A stretch of DNA of 64,000 bases, taken from assembly GCF_002288925.2 (NCBI RefSeq), contig NW_022098049.1, forward strand, positions 7,455,991 through 7,519,990. Reading direction: 5' to 3'. Of the stretch, positions 37,263-47,509 are shown in pieces. The position numbers were made by a program, and so were the translations under genes. Below the pieces are notes generated by a model. The model ran no database searches. It had not been told where the DNA came from and worked only from the letters and a program-made list of their open reading frames with translations. How positions within the stretch are numbered: the stretch's first letter is position 1; each line of letters opens with the position of its first letter. Source of the DNA: Delphinapterus leucas (lineage: Eukaryota > Chordata > Mammalia > Artiodactyla > Monodontidae).

Positions 37263-37285
37263 AAAAAAAAAAAAAAAAAAAAAAA
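37263..37285 (+). repeat. A23 run (U23 in the ASAP1 transcript) beside a 5' splice site
   Basis: There are 23 A on the plus strand. In gene sense this is a T run that begins 7 nt into the intron, right after gtaagtg of the 50-nt exon at 37293-37342. No SINE body is attached on the left, so it looks like a simple tract rather than a retroposon tail. Confidence 0.95.
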
Positions 37286-37292
37286 CACTTAC

Positions 37293-37342
37293 AACTTTGT
37301 CTCATAATCTTTCCAAGCTTTGTCAAATGGCTTCTTGAGATC
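37293..37342 (-). CDS. ASAP1: ASAP1 coding exon: short 50-nt BAR exon
   Basis: This small internal exon is 50 nt (16 codons plus 2 nt), phase 0 in and phase 2 out. The gene-sense acceptor is ctcttttttaag before GATCTCAAG and the donor is gtaagtg after CAAAGTT. It reads DLKKPFDKAWKDYETK plus the first two bases of phenylalanine. The D-L-K-K-P-F-D-K segment is the start of a BAR helix and is highly characteristic of ASAP-family proteins. The acceptor uses AAG rather than CAG and is therefore weaker. A long U tract directly after the donor may help recognition of so short an exon (inference). Skipping this exon alone would shift the frame. Confidence 0.96.
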
Positions 37343-37834
37343 CTTAAAAAAGAGAAAATAAAACTGAGATTGAAAGTACTTTTGCTTAAAGGTGTATAAT
37401 CTTCCAGTAACATCTTAGCAGAAATGCTCTCCTTTATAGGACACTCGAAACTTCACACAGGACACTTTCAGGCACGTCACACAACTTATTACACCCGAGA
37501 AGCTAAGAGAGTGGGACGGTGTGCGTTCCCGGTCACGACGATGAGGCAGGACCCAGTGGTTCTGAGAGGTGGGTCCACGGGTCCTCCAGGGGGGAGCCCA
37601 GACTCAGCGAAGACGCCCCCCGCCGCCCCGGTCTTCCTGAGCGTCTCATCTTGTCTCTCGGGCAATAGCGCCATGTGAAGCGGTGTGTTTTTTTCTAATG
37701 ATCATTTTCCAACGGCATTTTTTATGCTGAAAACGTTCAGAGTGCCTTTCAGACATGAGTACCACTGGGGTCTTAGAAGAGAAAGAAGGCAACCCTTTCA
37801 AGCTAAACTGAAAGTCAAATTTCTCAACACTCAC
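37343..37834 (-). other. ASAP1: ASAP1 intron (492 nt)
   Basis: This short intron starts gtgagtgt and ends ttttttaag in gene sense. It contains a small GC-rich, CpG-containing patch near 37550-37670. No mobile element is recognised. Confidence 0.9.
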
Positions 37835-37909
37835 TCCTTTGACTCCCTTTAGGTCTCCTTTCAACAAGGAATCCAAGGTGAAGATCACGTTGTGGCTCAG
37901 GCCCTGGAG
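37835..37909 (-). CDS. ASAP1: ASAP1 coding exon: BAR domain (first exon visible in the window)
   Basis: This internal exon is 75 nt, exactly 25 codons, taken as phase 0 at both ends. The gene-sense acceptor is gcttttcag before CTCCAGGGC and the donor is gtgagtgt after TCAAAGGA. It reads LQGLSHNVIFTLDSLLKGDL then KGVKG, and continues in frame into DLKKPFDK of the next exon. In ASAP1 this is the middle of the BAR domain, after the stretch encoded by upstream exons, which I could not find between 37910 and 64000. As a frame-neutral exon it could be skipped without a shift. A longer minus-strand open frame through here (37646-38110) is only the exon read on into its introns. Confidence 0.96.
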
Positions 37910-39254
37910 CTGAAAAGCAAACAAAGACGGGAGACGGTGAGAAAAAGAAGGTGCACGTGGGACAGCAAAACCGGCCGATGCTGACTGAGCACAGTCACCC
38001 CGCTCACACATAAGCTCGGTGAAACGAGGGCAGACACAGCGACGGTCCTGCTCGCGACTGTATCCTCGGTGCCAAGTTCTGTTAAAAGGAAAGCTATTTA
38101 GGAAGTGCAATCTACAGCTGGAGCAGGGGTTTTTTCACTGTTCCAGGGCGGTGGCCTGGGTCTCCTTGATTTTAGGGTGGTGCGAAGAGCAGTCTACAGA
38201 GAGAGGGGGAAGGAATGTACCCAACTGGGGAGCAGGGTGGCAGGGAAACCAAGGGAGGGACGGGCCAGTGTGGAAAGAGTCAGGAAAACAAGGGCTGAGA
38301 AGCGCTATACAGTCCATCTTCAGGGGGAGCCCTGGCATCTTGGCGAAACCAGTTCCAGCAGCGTGGAACTGAGACCGCAGGGACCCGCAGCACCAGTTAC
38401 AGATGGAGAGGCTGGCGGGTCCTCTCATTCGAGAAGGAATTTTACTCATGTGTGAGCGTATTCATTTATCAGGCCGCCCACCCGTCCAACCACCCTTCCA
38501 TCGCTCATTTACGAAGTACCTATTCTGTGACACCCGCTATGCCAGGGCCTGGGACGGGGGTGCGATGATGTACACAACACGGCCTGCCTACAGAGGGCTG
38601 ACGACCCAGGGGCAGACGCAGTCAGTACGTAACCAGCTCTAACGCATGATGAGGTCAGGCAGAGGGAGAAGGTGGTGTGAGAGGAAGCAACACTGACACT
38701 TACAGGCTCTGTGCGTGACCCTCTTAACCACTGCTCTAAAGCGAGGCTACCAGAACCTGTCGTGGGTGGCTGCTGTGAAGATGCAATGAGTTAATGCCCG
38801 GGGAAAGTGCTGGTGTGCTCCCTGACACCTGGGAAGTGTTTATTACCTTAAAAATCCTATGGGATGTTAAATTCGAATACGGCAATGTGGGAACAGAGGG
38901 GCAGGGCGGGGAGACCTTCCCTCCAGCCCTGAACTCCTCCCTGGCCCTGTCCCGTGGTTCTCATCCGAGGCTTCCTGCAGCTCCAAGTCACTCCACGTCT
39001 TGCCCTCCCTGACCACCAATGTGACACACGAGGGCAGTTTTCCAACGCACACCACCAGACGACTCGGGTCAGAAACAACCATCTCTTTCTTTTTTATTTC
39101 AGACAAAGAGATTCCTACCAAGACATTCCATCTTTGCAATCTCACCACCACCCATGCAGAGAAACAGCCGGGCTGGCAGGCCGGCCAACAGTGAGAGGGC
39201 CGTGATGCACAGCCTACGTTCTGGGAGGTCAAGGGCACTGGGTCTTAGGGTGTG

Positions 39255-39415
39255 GGGTGAAAATAATATCAATAACATTAATATTTAATTATCAATAATA
39301 ATCAAACATTATATTTAATTAATAACAGTAATATAAGACATAATTTATAATTACATTATTATTGATAATATATATAATAGCTATAATGTTTAATTAATAA
39401 TAATAAATATGATTA
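39255..39415. repeat. AT-rich block with inverted repeats
   Basis: About 160 bp is almost pure A/T. A 13-bp inverted repeat, tatcaataataat at 39290-39302 and attattattgata at 39355-39367, could form a hairpin. The unit tttaattaata recurs at 39314 and 39388. Confidence 0.9.
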
Positions 39416-39520
39416 CAGACAACGGTTTGTGGCTTTCCAAAGGGTCACAGTATGTAAACTGATATAGAGAATATCTGTGGTATTAAAATTTCACAGAGAA
39501 AGTTATTAGGAAAAGACTAT

Positions 39521-39721
39521 CTTTTTTTTTGAGTTAGCGGGCCTCTCACCGCTGCGGCCCCTCCTGTTGCGGAGCACAGGCTCCGGACGCGCAGGCTCAG
39601 CGGCCATGGCTCACGGGCCCAGCCGCTCCGCGGCATGTGGGATCTTCCCGGACCAGGGCACGAACCCGTGTCCCCTGCATCGGCAGGCGGACTCTCAACC
39701 ACTGTGCCACCAGGGCAGCCC
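39521..39721 (-). mobile_element. CHR-type SINE
   Basis: A reverse CHR copy with the T run at 39522-39530. The target duplication aaagactat occurs at 39512-39520 and 39722-39730. Confidence 0.9.
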
Positions 39722-40019
39722 AAAGACTATGTTTTAAAAAGCTCCTTGGGGTGGGAGTCTGCAAGTAGTAATAACAAAAGAAAAGGTTGAAAAACACTGG
39801 CTTTGGGTATGAGATGGGAGAAACAAAGATTAACAGGACTCATTCTCTACCCCAGACAGGCAGTGGGAATAACATCTTGCTCCGAGTCCCCAACAGTCTC
39901 ATTCCTGGGTCACAAGCCCCCTGCATCCTGCTACCCTGTGGGTTTTGGGCGTTTGCGTGGATGGTGGTAAGTGAGGCAGGGGTCTCCGCTCATCAAGCCA
40001 GAACCTACCTTTCCTCTCT

Positions 40020-40250
40020 TCGTGGAGATCTTGCATTTTCATCTCAATACTTACCGCCCTTAACCCTTTATCTGTATCTGTTTCCTTAACCCTTTATCTG
40101 TATCTGTTTCCTTATTTGTTTGCTGTGTTCCCAATCTGAATGCAAGCTCTTTGAGACTGGGGTAAGTTCACTGCTATGCTTCCAGAATTTAGAACACTGC
40201 ATAGCACAGAGCAGGTACTCAATAAATATCTGTAGAATGAAGGAAACACA
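40020..40250 (+). mobile_element. L2 LINE 3' end with a tandem duplication
   Basis: The phrases aatgcaagctctttgagact and gcaggtactcaataaatatc give the L2 3' end. A perfect 26-bp tandem repeat, 40060-40085 and 40086-40111, is on its left. Confidence 0.7.
40060..40111. repeat. Perfect 26-bp tandem duplication
   Basis: The unit ttaaccctttatctgtatct plus gtttcc occurs twice in a row without mismatch. Confidence 0.95.
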
Positions 40251-40269
40251 AGGGTCTTCTCTTCAGGAA

Positions 40270-40680
40270 TGTTTATACTGATGCTAAGTTTAGTGCTTAT
40301 CAGTAGGGGACCAGTTAATAAATTATGGAAGTTCTACACAATTGCCATAAAAATGAGAAAGCTTTTTATGTCTAACTTTGGAAATATCTCCAAGATAAAC
40401 TGTTTTGTGATAAAAGCAAAGTGAAAAACAGTATTCATGGTGTACAAGGATTTGTATAAAAAGAGGAAAAAAATATGTCCATGCTTAAATTCTTTCTGAG
40501 AGGATACAGACTAAACTGCTGACATCGGTCCCCACCAGGGATGGACACGGGGTAGGGGTAGGGCAAGGACACAGGGTGGGAGAGGAGCCTTGTACTGTGT
40601 ACCTTCTGCAAGTCCGGGGGGTAACATGTACTACACTGTGGATTCAAAAAAAGTAAAAATTCTAAAACAAAACATGAAGA
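40270..40680 (+). mobile_element. Old L1M 3' fragment
   Basis: The wording ccagttaataaattatgg, tttggaaatatctccaag, aaaagcaaagtgaaaaacag and an A-rich end near 40650-40680 are typical of old mammalian L1 3' ends. Confidence 0.65.
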
Positions 40681-41930
40681 GACAGTGATCATAAAGCATT
40701 TTTAACTATTAGTCCTGAATCAAGGCTTTCCCCAATGTCTCTCATCCTTCGGGAAATGAAGCAGGAAAAACCAAAAAATACATAAACGTCATTGCCACCT
40801 TGGCCTGAAGGCTGTGTTACAAAGTAACAATAAAAGAATCGTGCAAGTCTGTGGTCTGTACTCAATGTGGGGGTTATTGGGAAGGAAAAGTCCCTCAAAA
40901 ACCGCGTACTGACCACACAACGAACACACGGCATCACCTTTCGGCCCAGTCATATGGGCTGGCACTGGACTGCAGTCGCATTGGTGGAAAACCCCAAGAA
41001 TTAAGAATTTCTCTGTGGTTATCCACTCACATACTCCTGGGGGCTGATAAGAAACCAAGAAGGCAAAATAACCGTGTATTATGAATTGAGAATCTTCCCA
41101 GTGATGATCCTATGAAAAGGCCACAGGAAAAAAAATTTAAACTTACAGACTCCTCCTAACTCATTTCCTGGTGAAAAGGTAGGTTAATTTATAAAAACTG
41201 GCAAAGGAGATTGTGTTAAGTGAATAGTAACTGTCTGTTATTATAAAGATACTGAAAGAAGTCAGAGAGAACAGAGCAATCTAAAGAGGAGGAAACGTTT
41301 AGGACATATTTGGGCAAAACTAAATGTCCCTTCCTTGGCCATCCCAACTAAGAACACCTACTCTCTCAGATATTTGAAGGTGTTGCTCTGTGACAGGGAT
41401 GGGTCGCAAGGCTTCACAGGTGTAGGATTCTGTCATTTTCCTGTTTGTTTGTTTGTTTTTAATTTTCCGGCTCTTTCAGGAATCCTTTTCATGACCTGAG
41501 CAAACTGTTCATTGCAAACGGATGCATAACAAAAGCATCCCATGGGCAATGCAGCCAACATAACACAATAATAATATTAGTGGACAGACTTCCCGTATCA
41601 CCTTCAGAATCCTCAGATTTTTAAAAGAAGCCTTTCAATTCTATTATATAATTATTTCCCATTTACTTTACCGAAGTCCTATTGATTACTCCACTCTCAT
41701 TTACTCTCAATCCATTTCCTTTATCAATAAAGTTAAATTAACGTAAGTTCTTTATGTGATTCAAGATTACACAAGGTTAGAGGGCATGTTTTAAGAAGTA
41801 TATCTTTTCCATTTTACTAAGCACACAACACATTAAAGACCATTGCAGGAATGAGGTGTAGTTGGGTAAAGACACTACTTTCCAAACAAACTGTTGTTCA
41901 TTTCCTTCCTCACAAAGGCGAAATTTCCCT

Positions 41931-42075
41931 GGGACTTCCCTGGTGGTCCAGTGGCTAAGACTCCAGGCTCCCAATGCAGGGGACGTGGGTTTGATCCCTG
42001 GTCACTAGAACTAGATCCCGCATGCCGCAACTAAGACCCGACACAGCCAAATAAATAAGTATAAAAAAAGGGGGG
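41931..42075 (+). mobile_element. Short tRNA-derived SINE (CHR/Bov-tA-like)
   Basis: A forward copy with head gggacttccctggtggtcca, B-box-like ggtttgatcc and an A-rich end followed by a G run at 42069-42077. A weak flanking similarity (aatttccc and aattttccc) may be the target duplication. Confidence 0.85.
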
Positions 42076-43089
42076 GGAATTTTCCCCTAGGAGCATATAC
42101 ATCAAGCCCACCAAAAAATTTGGGATAAACCAGACAGGAGGTGGCTGAGGTCTACCGTTCTGCATAACGATGCAAAAATGACTTGTTTAAGCAAATAAAC
42201 TGTAATTAATATTGGCTTTGATAAAAATAACCATTTATTCCTTACAACTGCTTAAACACTCCCAGACATTATACAAACTGGCCCTGTAATTCCAGCCATT
42301 GGAAATGACTTCAGGAACAAGTTTCCTGTGTATATAAACACACACACATCTATGCCCTTATTTTTTCTTTACCCCTATATAGCTTTGCTACAAAATGAAA
42401 TGGTCTCGTTACCTGTTTACTGATTTGCCACCTGTCTTTCTTTTCTAGAAGGTATGTTCCTTAAGGGGAGGCAGCTCATCTGCCTTGTTCACTAATTGAC
42501 CAGATTCCAACACAGGAGCCAAGAAGCAGTTGTGGGTCCTCACGCTGCAGGGCAGTTTCTGGCTGGCCTGTGTGGGCCTCGGGGGAGGCGGGGGGCAGTG
42601 ACTCAGCACCACCGCTGTTCTTCCCTGTGTGAGAGCAGCACAGCTCTGCAAAGGGTACCCCCATACACCCCCGCCCTTAACACCTACATGCACGTGCGAC
42701 TGTATCAATTAACGAGGACGTCGTAACCTGCTTGCTTTGTCATCCTGCATTAGCTCTGACACCCTCTCTCCACTGCCCACTGCCTCCCCCTCTCTCTCCT
42801 TCCCCTCTACAGAGGGAAACAGCTCCTCTGAAAGTAAGGCTAATGCGAATCTGCTGACTTGCTCAACACGTTGGAAAATCCAATTAAAGTAATGAGCCAG
42901 CTCCCAGAAGTTCTGCTGAGATTCCCCGGTATAAATTAGGTATTCTGTCTGGTGTGTTAACTCCTTCATGCCCTAGACAGTTACTCACCACCCTGAAGGT
43001 ATTTTACACTGGTGCCTTGTCATTAGGCCATTTTCCAGGGCATTAAGATCTGGAGAAAAGAGGTTTTGGTGGGAGCCGAGAGGCATGAG

Positions 43090-43195
43090 GCCACACATCA
43101 CTCCTGGCCTGTGACTTTGGGAGAACCGTCTGACCTGCTGACTTGGCTTCCTGATTTAAAAATGGGTGTCCTGGCACCTTCCTCAACTAGCCCAC
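43090..43195 (+). mobile_element. MIR-like SINE fragment
   Basis: The forward MIR pattern: cctgtgactttgggagaacc, cttggcttcctgatttaaaa, atgggtgtcctggcacc. Confidence 0.5.
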
Positions 43196-44009
43196 GCCGA
43201 TGTGAGGGGACCAGGGCCTGACACCAACGAAGATCCCACTTCACTGCAGACACACAGGGTTGCCTGCTTCATTGGCTGCTCCTGGTAACCCTGCAAGGTG
43301 TGTTCAAACACACTATGAATTGGAGGCGTCAAAGCACAAACCAGGTCCGACACTAAAGGCAATGAACTGCTTACAGCACCATCTTCTTACAGATATCGGA
43401 ATGCTTTGAAAACTACAACATACTATATATATGAATGAACAGTTATTATAAGCGATTACTGACCTATTAAGCTAAGCTTTATTTTATTTGGTTGCATATG
43501 CATCAAGGGGAAACAAAGAATACTGCTCAGAAGTGGAGGGATGAGAGTTAATGATACCACCTCATGCACTGTTAAGGGCTTTGTAAGTGTACCCTTCACA
43601 GATGCCAGAGTGCCCCGTGCTCACATGGTCAAGCAGGTGACATGCACTCAGCTAGGGTGTGCTTGGGCAAGTCATTCAAGGCCACTCTACATGCTGCCAG
43701 GGGGCTGTGTGACATACAGATACGGCCTGCAATGCATGTACAACACAGACTCTTGATAAAGTGTGACTCGGTTTATTTTCTTAGAATTCTTTACACTTGA
43801 AAGGCTCAGCAGCAGTGGTGGAAAAAACATAATGATAGCATTTCAGATACTGAAATAGGTCTTTTGAGGCTGGGGAGGTGGAGTGGGGAGACTCCCAAAG
43901 GTTCTTCACATCGCACCACTCTCTCCACTGGAAGTTTCGCAGTTGTTTCCCTGCCTCATTCTATAAACTGTACGATAATGCATCCCATAACACCATGTTC
44001 CAACCCAGG

Positions 44010-44200
44010 CAGTCTGAAATAGTTATTAAAATGATAGTACTGTGTTTAACATATGTTATCTAAAGTTGTGGCTTGAAACAACTCTGTAAGATGTGTCTTA
44101 GTCTCACCCAATTAATGAGGAAACAGGCTCAGAGAGGTTAAGCAACTTGCCCAAGGTCAAACAGTAAGTAAGGCAGATGGTCAGGTTACTAATTTAGGTT
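44010..44200 (-). mobile_element. MIR SINE
   Basis: The reverse MIR with an excellent core: aatgaggaaacaggctcaga, gaggttaagcaacttgccca, aggtcaaacagtaagta. Confidence 0.85.
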
Positions 44201-44219
44201 TTTACTAACTCCAAAGGCC

Positions 44220-44800
44220 AGTCTCATGTGCTGTGTCATGCTGTTAGACTGATGTTTTCAAGTGATTTATCAGATCATATCACTTTCCTGCTTAAAACAC
44301 ATCAACCACTTTCCATCAAACTGGATTCAAATCCAACCTCCCAGTATAGGTCTAACCCCAGCACAACCTGTCTTAAGCCCCTCCACCCATTCCCACTACC
44401 CTTCAACCACGCCAGGCCTCCTCGGCTTCTCAACCCATCAAGTTCTCTCTTCCTGGCACATGCTGTGCTCTCCGTCTGGACCACTCGTCCTCTGGCTACG
44501 GGCAAAGCGCCTTCCAGTCTCCATGCCACTTCCTCAGTGAGGTCTTGACCGTTCTAGTTCTAGATTGATCACTTCTCCCTAATCTCCCATTACTCTCAAC
44601 CAGGCAGAACAGGCTCACTTTCAAGAGTCTGCATTTTAGAGTCACTTGTTTCTTCGCTGTCGGGAGTAATGCTTCTTGAGGGAGGGGCTATGACTGTTTT
44701 GTCTACCACTGTGTTACATCAACCCCCTAGTGCAGTACAGACACGATATACACTGAGTAAAATGCTTGCCGATTGAGTAAATGGATGAAGAAATGAGTTC
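44220..44800 (+). mobile_element. L2 LINE 3' region, longest copy here
   Basis: About 580 bp follows the L2 3' order: a tcagatcatatcactttcct start, a C-rich middle (aggcctcctcggcttctca), tcctggcacatgctgtgctc, and the end with cttgagggaggggctatgac and gattgagtaaatggatga. Confidence 0.8.
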
Positions 44801-45589
44801 CCCTTCAAAGCAGGCAAGCTGTTCTGAGACTCAGACATGTTAACAGCATCTGAACCAGTTCTGGTCTTCCTGGTGCGCTCAGCCTCAGAATGGAAGGGCA
44901 GGGAGGTGGCGGGGTGGACTTAGGAGAGGGATGGGATATGGTCGGGTGACAGACCAAGGATACCCTCCTTCAAGCGGCTGCGAGGCGTCTGACAGCTGGG
45001 GAAGAAAGGATGCTCTAGACTTGACCTGCCTCCAGCTGGCCGTGTAAATTCAGGTCCATCACTTCTCGCTTCCGCCACCGACAAAATGAGAGACCCAGGT
45101 CTCTAAAATAGCTCCAGTTACAATCCTCCTATAGTTTAAAATGAGCTACTGAGATACAACTGAACCCAGGAGAAAAAAATCCAGACCAAGTGGGCGTAAC
45201 AGCTACAGTAGACGCTTCAACTGCCTCACGAGCTGAAGGACAGACCTGGTCTACCCCCCAACCAAGTAATAAAACGACAACAAACAATTCTGCAGTAATG
45301 CTGAACAGTTAGAAGGGTGAATTCATAATTCCTATCAACACTCTAAACTTTTCTGTACACCCCATGATATCCACTATAAAACTTCTGGCGCAATACAACA
45401 ACCTCTTGAAACAGCCTGCAATCTCTCAAGAAAATGAGCTTCAGGATCTGAGCCGAGCAAGGACTGACAGGACCACCAGGGCGCCCTGGGCTGCCGGCGG
45501 TTTCTCCGCATTTCTGGACTGACTCAAACAATAGCGAAGGAAGGGAAGTGAAAATATTATAAACTGGATTCATGCTCATCACAGCACGT

Positions 45590-45720
45590 GCAGAGATATC
45601 AGAGATGCTTTCAACAATTATTCTAAACAGTGAAAAAATGGAAACAATGGAAATAGTCAAAATAGGAGAGCGGGTACATAAATTATGGTGCAAATGGTGA
45701 GCTTTCTATACAGGGGTTAG
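45590..45720 (+). mobile_element. Old L1M fragment
   Basis: The wording ggaaacaatggaaatagtc and gtacataaattatggtgc resembles L1M. It is diverged. Confidence 0.45.
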
Positions 45721-46044
45721 AATGATGTTACGGGTAGCGCCTCTGGATTCTGCAGGCCCCTCTTTGAGGGGGCTGCAGCTGGTAATGGGGGAGAGGCTCC
45801 AGGCTCCTGACCCCGCTCCAGCCTGGGCAGCTCTGCTTTAGGGGGCTGTACGCGTCCAATGAAACAAAGGTTCTCAGGCTACAATATTTTACGGAACAGG
45901 AAAACATTTTCAAAGTATACAAATAAATGAAAAATCGGGTTACAAAATAACACTACAGTACGAATCCAGTACTACTTAAATATTGAATTAACAAAAATTA
46001 CACACAGGAAAACAATATGTATGTATAAATAGAAAAAAAGGTTA

Positions 46045-46045
46045 G

Positions 46046-46078
<33 letters not shown>

Positions 46079-46079
46079 C
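46045..46079 (+). repeat. (AGAT)n microsatellite
   Basis: About eight agat units lie immediately left of the L1 at 46122. There are no other features. Confidence 0.95.
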
Positions 46080-47509
46080 CCAACCCCTTAATAACAGATT
46101 GCAATGTGATTGGTGATTTTTTTTTTTGAATTTAATTTTTTTATACAGCAGGTCCTTATTAGTCATCCATTTTATACACATCCGTGTATACATGTCAATC
46201 CCAATCTCCCAATTCATCCCACCCCCACTCCACCACTTTCCCCCCTTGGTGTCCATACGTTTGTTCTCTACATCTGTGTCTCTATTTCTGCCTTGCAAAC
46301 TGCTTCATCTGTATCATTTTTCTAGGTTCCACATATGTGTTAATATATATTTGTTTTTCTCTTTCTGACTTACTTCACTCTGTATGACAGTCTGTAGATC
46401 CATCCACGTCTCTAGAAATGACTCAATTCCGTTCCTTTTTACGGCTGAGTAATATTCCATTGTATATATGTACCACTTCTTCTTTATCTATTCATCTGTC
46501 AATGGGCATTTAGGTTGCTTCCATGACCTGGCTGTTGTAAATAGTGCTGCAATGAACATTGGGGTGCATGTGTCATTTTGAATTATGGTTTCCTCTGGGC
46601 ATATGCCCAGTAGTGGGATTGCTGGGTCATATGGTAATTCTATTTTTAGTTTTTTAAGGAACCTTCATACTGTTCTCCATAGTGGCTGTATCAATTTACA
46701 TTCCCACCAACAGTGCAAGAGGGTTCCCTTTTCTCCACACCCTCTCCAGCATTCGTTGTTTGTAGAATTTCTGGTGATGCCCATTCTAACTGGTGTGAGG
46801 TGATACCTCATTGTAGTTCTGATTTGCATCTCTCTAATAATTAGTTATGCTGAGCAGCTTTTCATGTGCTTCTTGGCCATCTGTATGTCTTCTTTGGAGA
46901 AATGTCTATTTAGGTCTTCTGCCCATTTTTGGATTGGGTTGTTTTTTTAATATTGAGCTACATGAGCTGTTTATATATTCTGGAGATTAATCCTTTGTCC
47001 ACTGAGTCGTTTGCAAATATTTTCTCCCATTCTGAGGGTTGTCTTTTTGTCTTCTTTGTAGTTTCCTTTGCTTTGCAAAAGCTTTTAAGTTTCATTAGGT
47101 CCCATTTGTTTATTTTTGTTTTTATTTTCATTACTCTAGGAGGTGGATCAAAAAAGATTTTGCTGTGATTTATGTCAAAGAGTGTTCTTCCTATGTTTTC
47201 CTCTAAGAGTTTTATAGTGCCTGGTCTTACATTTAGGTCTCTAATTCATTTTGAATTTATTTTTGTGTACGGTGTTAGGGAGTGTTCTAACTTCATTCTT
47301 TTACATGTAGCTGTCCAGTTTTCCCAGCACCACTTATTGAAGAGGCTGTCTTTTCTCCATTGTATATCCTTGCCTCCTTTGTCACAGATCAGTTGACCAC
47401 AGGTGTGTGGGTTTATCTCTGGGCTTTCTATCCTGTTCCATTGATCTCTATTTCTGTTTTTGTGCCAGTACCATATTGTCTTACTGTAGCTTTGTAGTAT
47501 AGTCTGAAG

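Larger units (their letters stand above)
35264..37292 (-). other. ASAP1: ASAP1 intron (2,029 nt) with a poly-T start
   Basis: In gene sense the donor gtaagtg is followed at once by 23 T residues (plus strand A run 37263-37285), and the intron ends ttacag. A MIR-like copy lies at about 36690-36910. No other feature is recognised in 35270-36680. Confidence 0.9.

Noticed and set aside
37550..37670. CpG-rich patch as a possible alternative promoter
   Set aside because: It is only about 100 bp, inside a 492-nt intron, with no initiator or exon-like sequence that I can identify.
37646..38110. 154-codon minus-strand open frame as a separate gene
   Set aside because: It contains the 75-nt ASAP1 exon and simply continues into both introns.
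46045..46079. Possible CRISPR-like or regulatory array of short repeats
   Set aside because: It is a plain AGAT microsatellite with no spacers.
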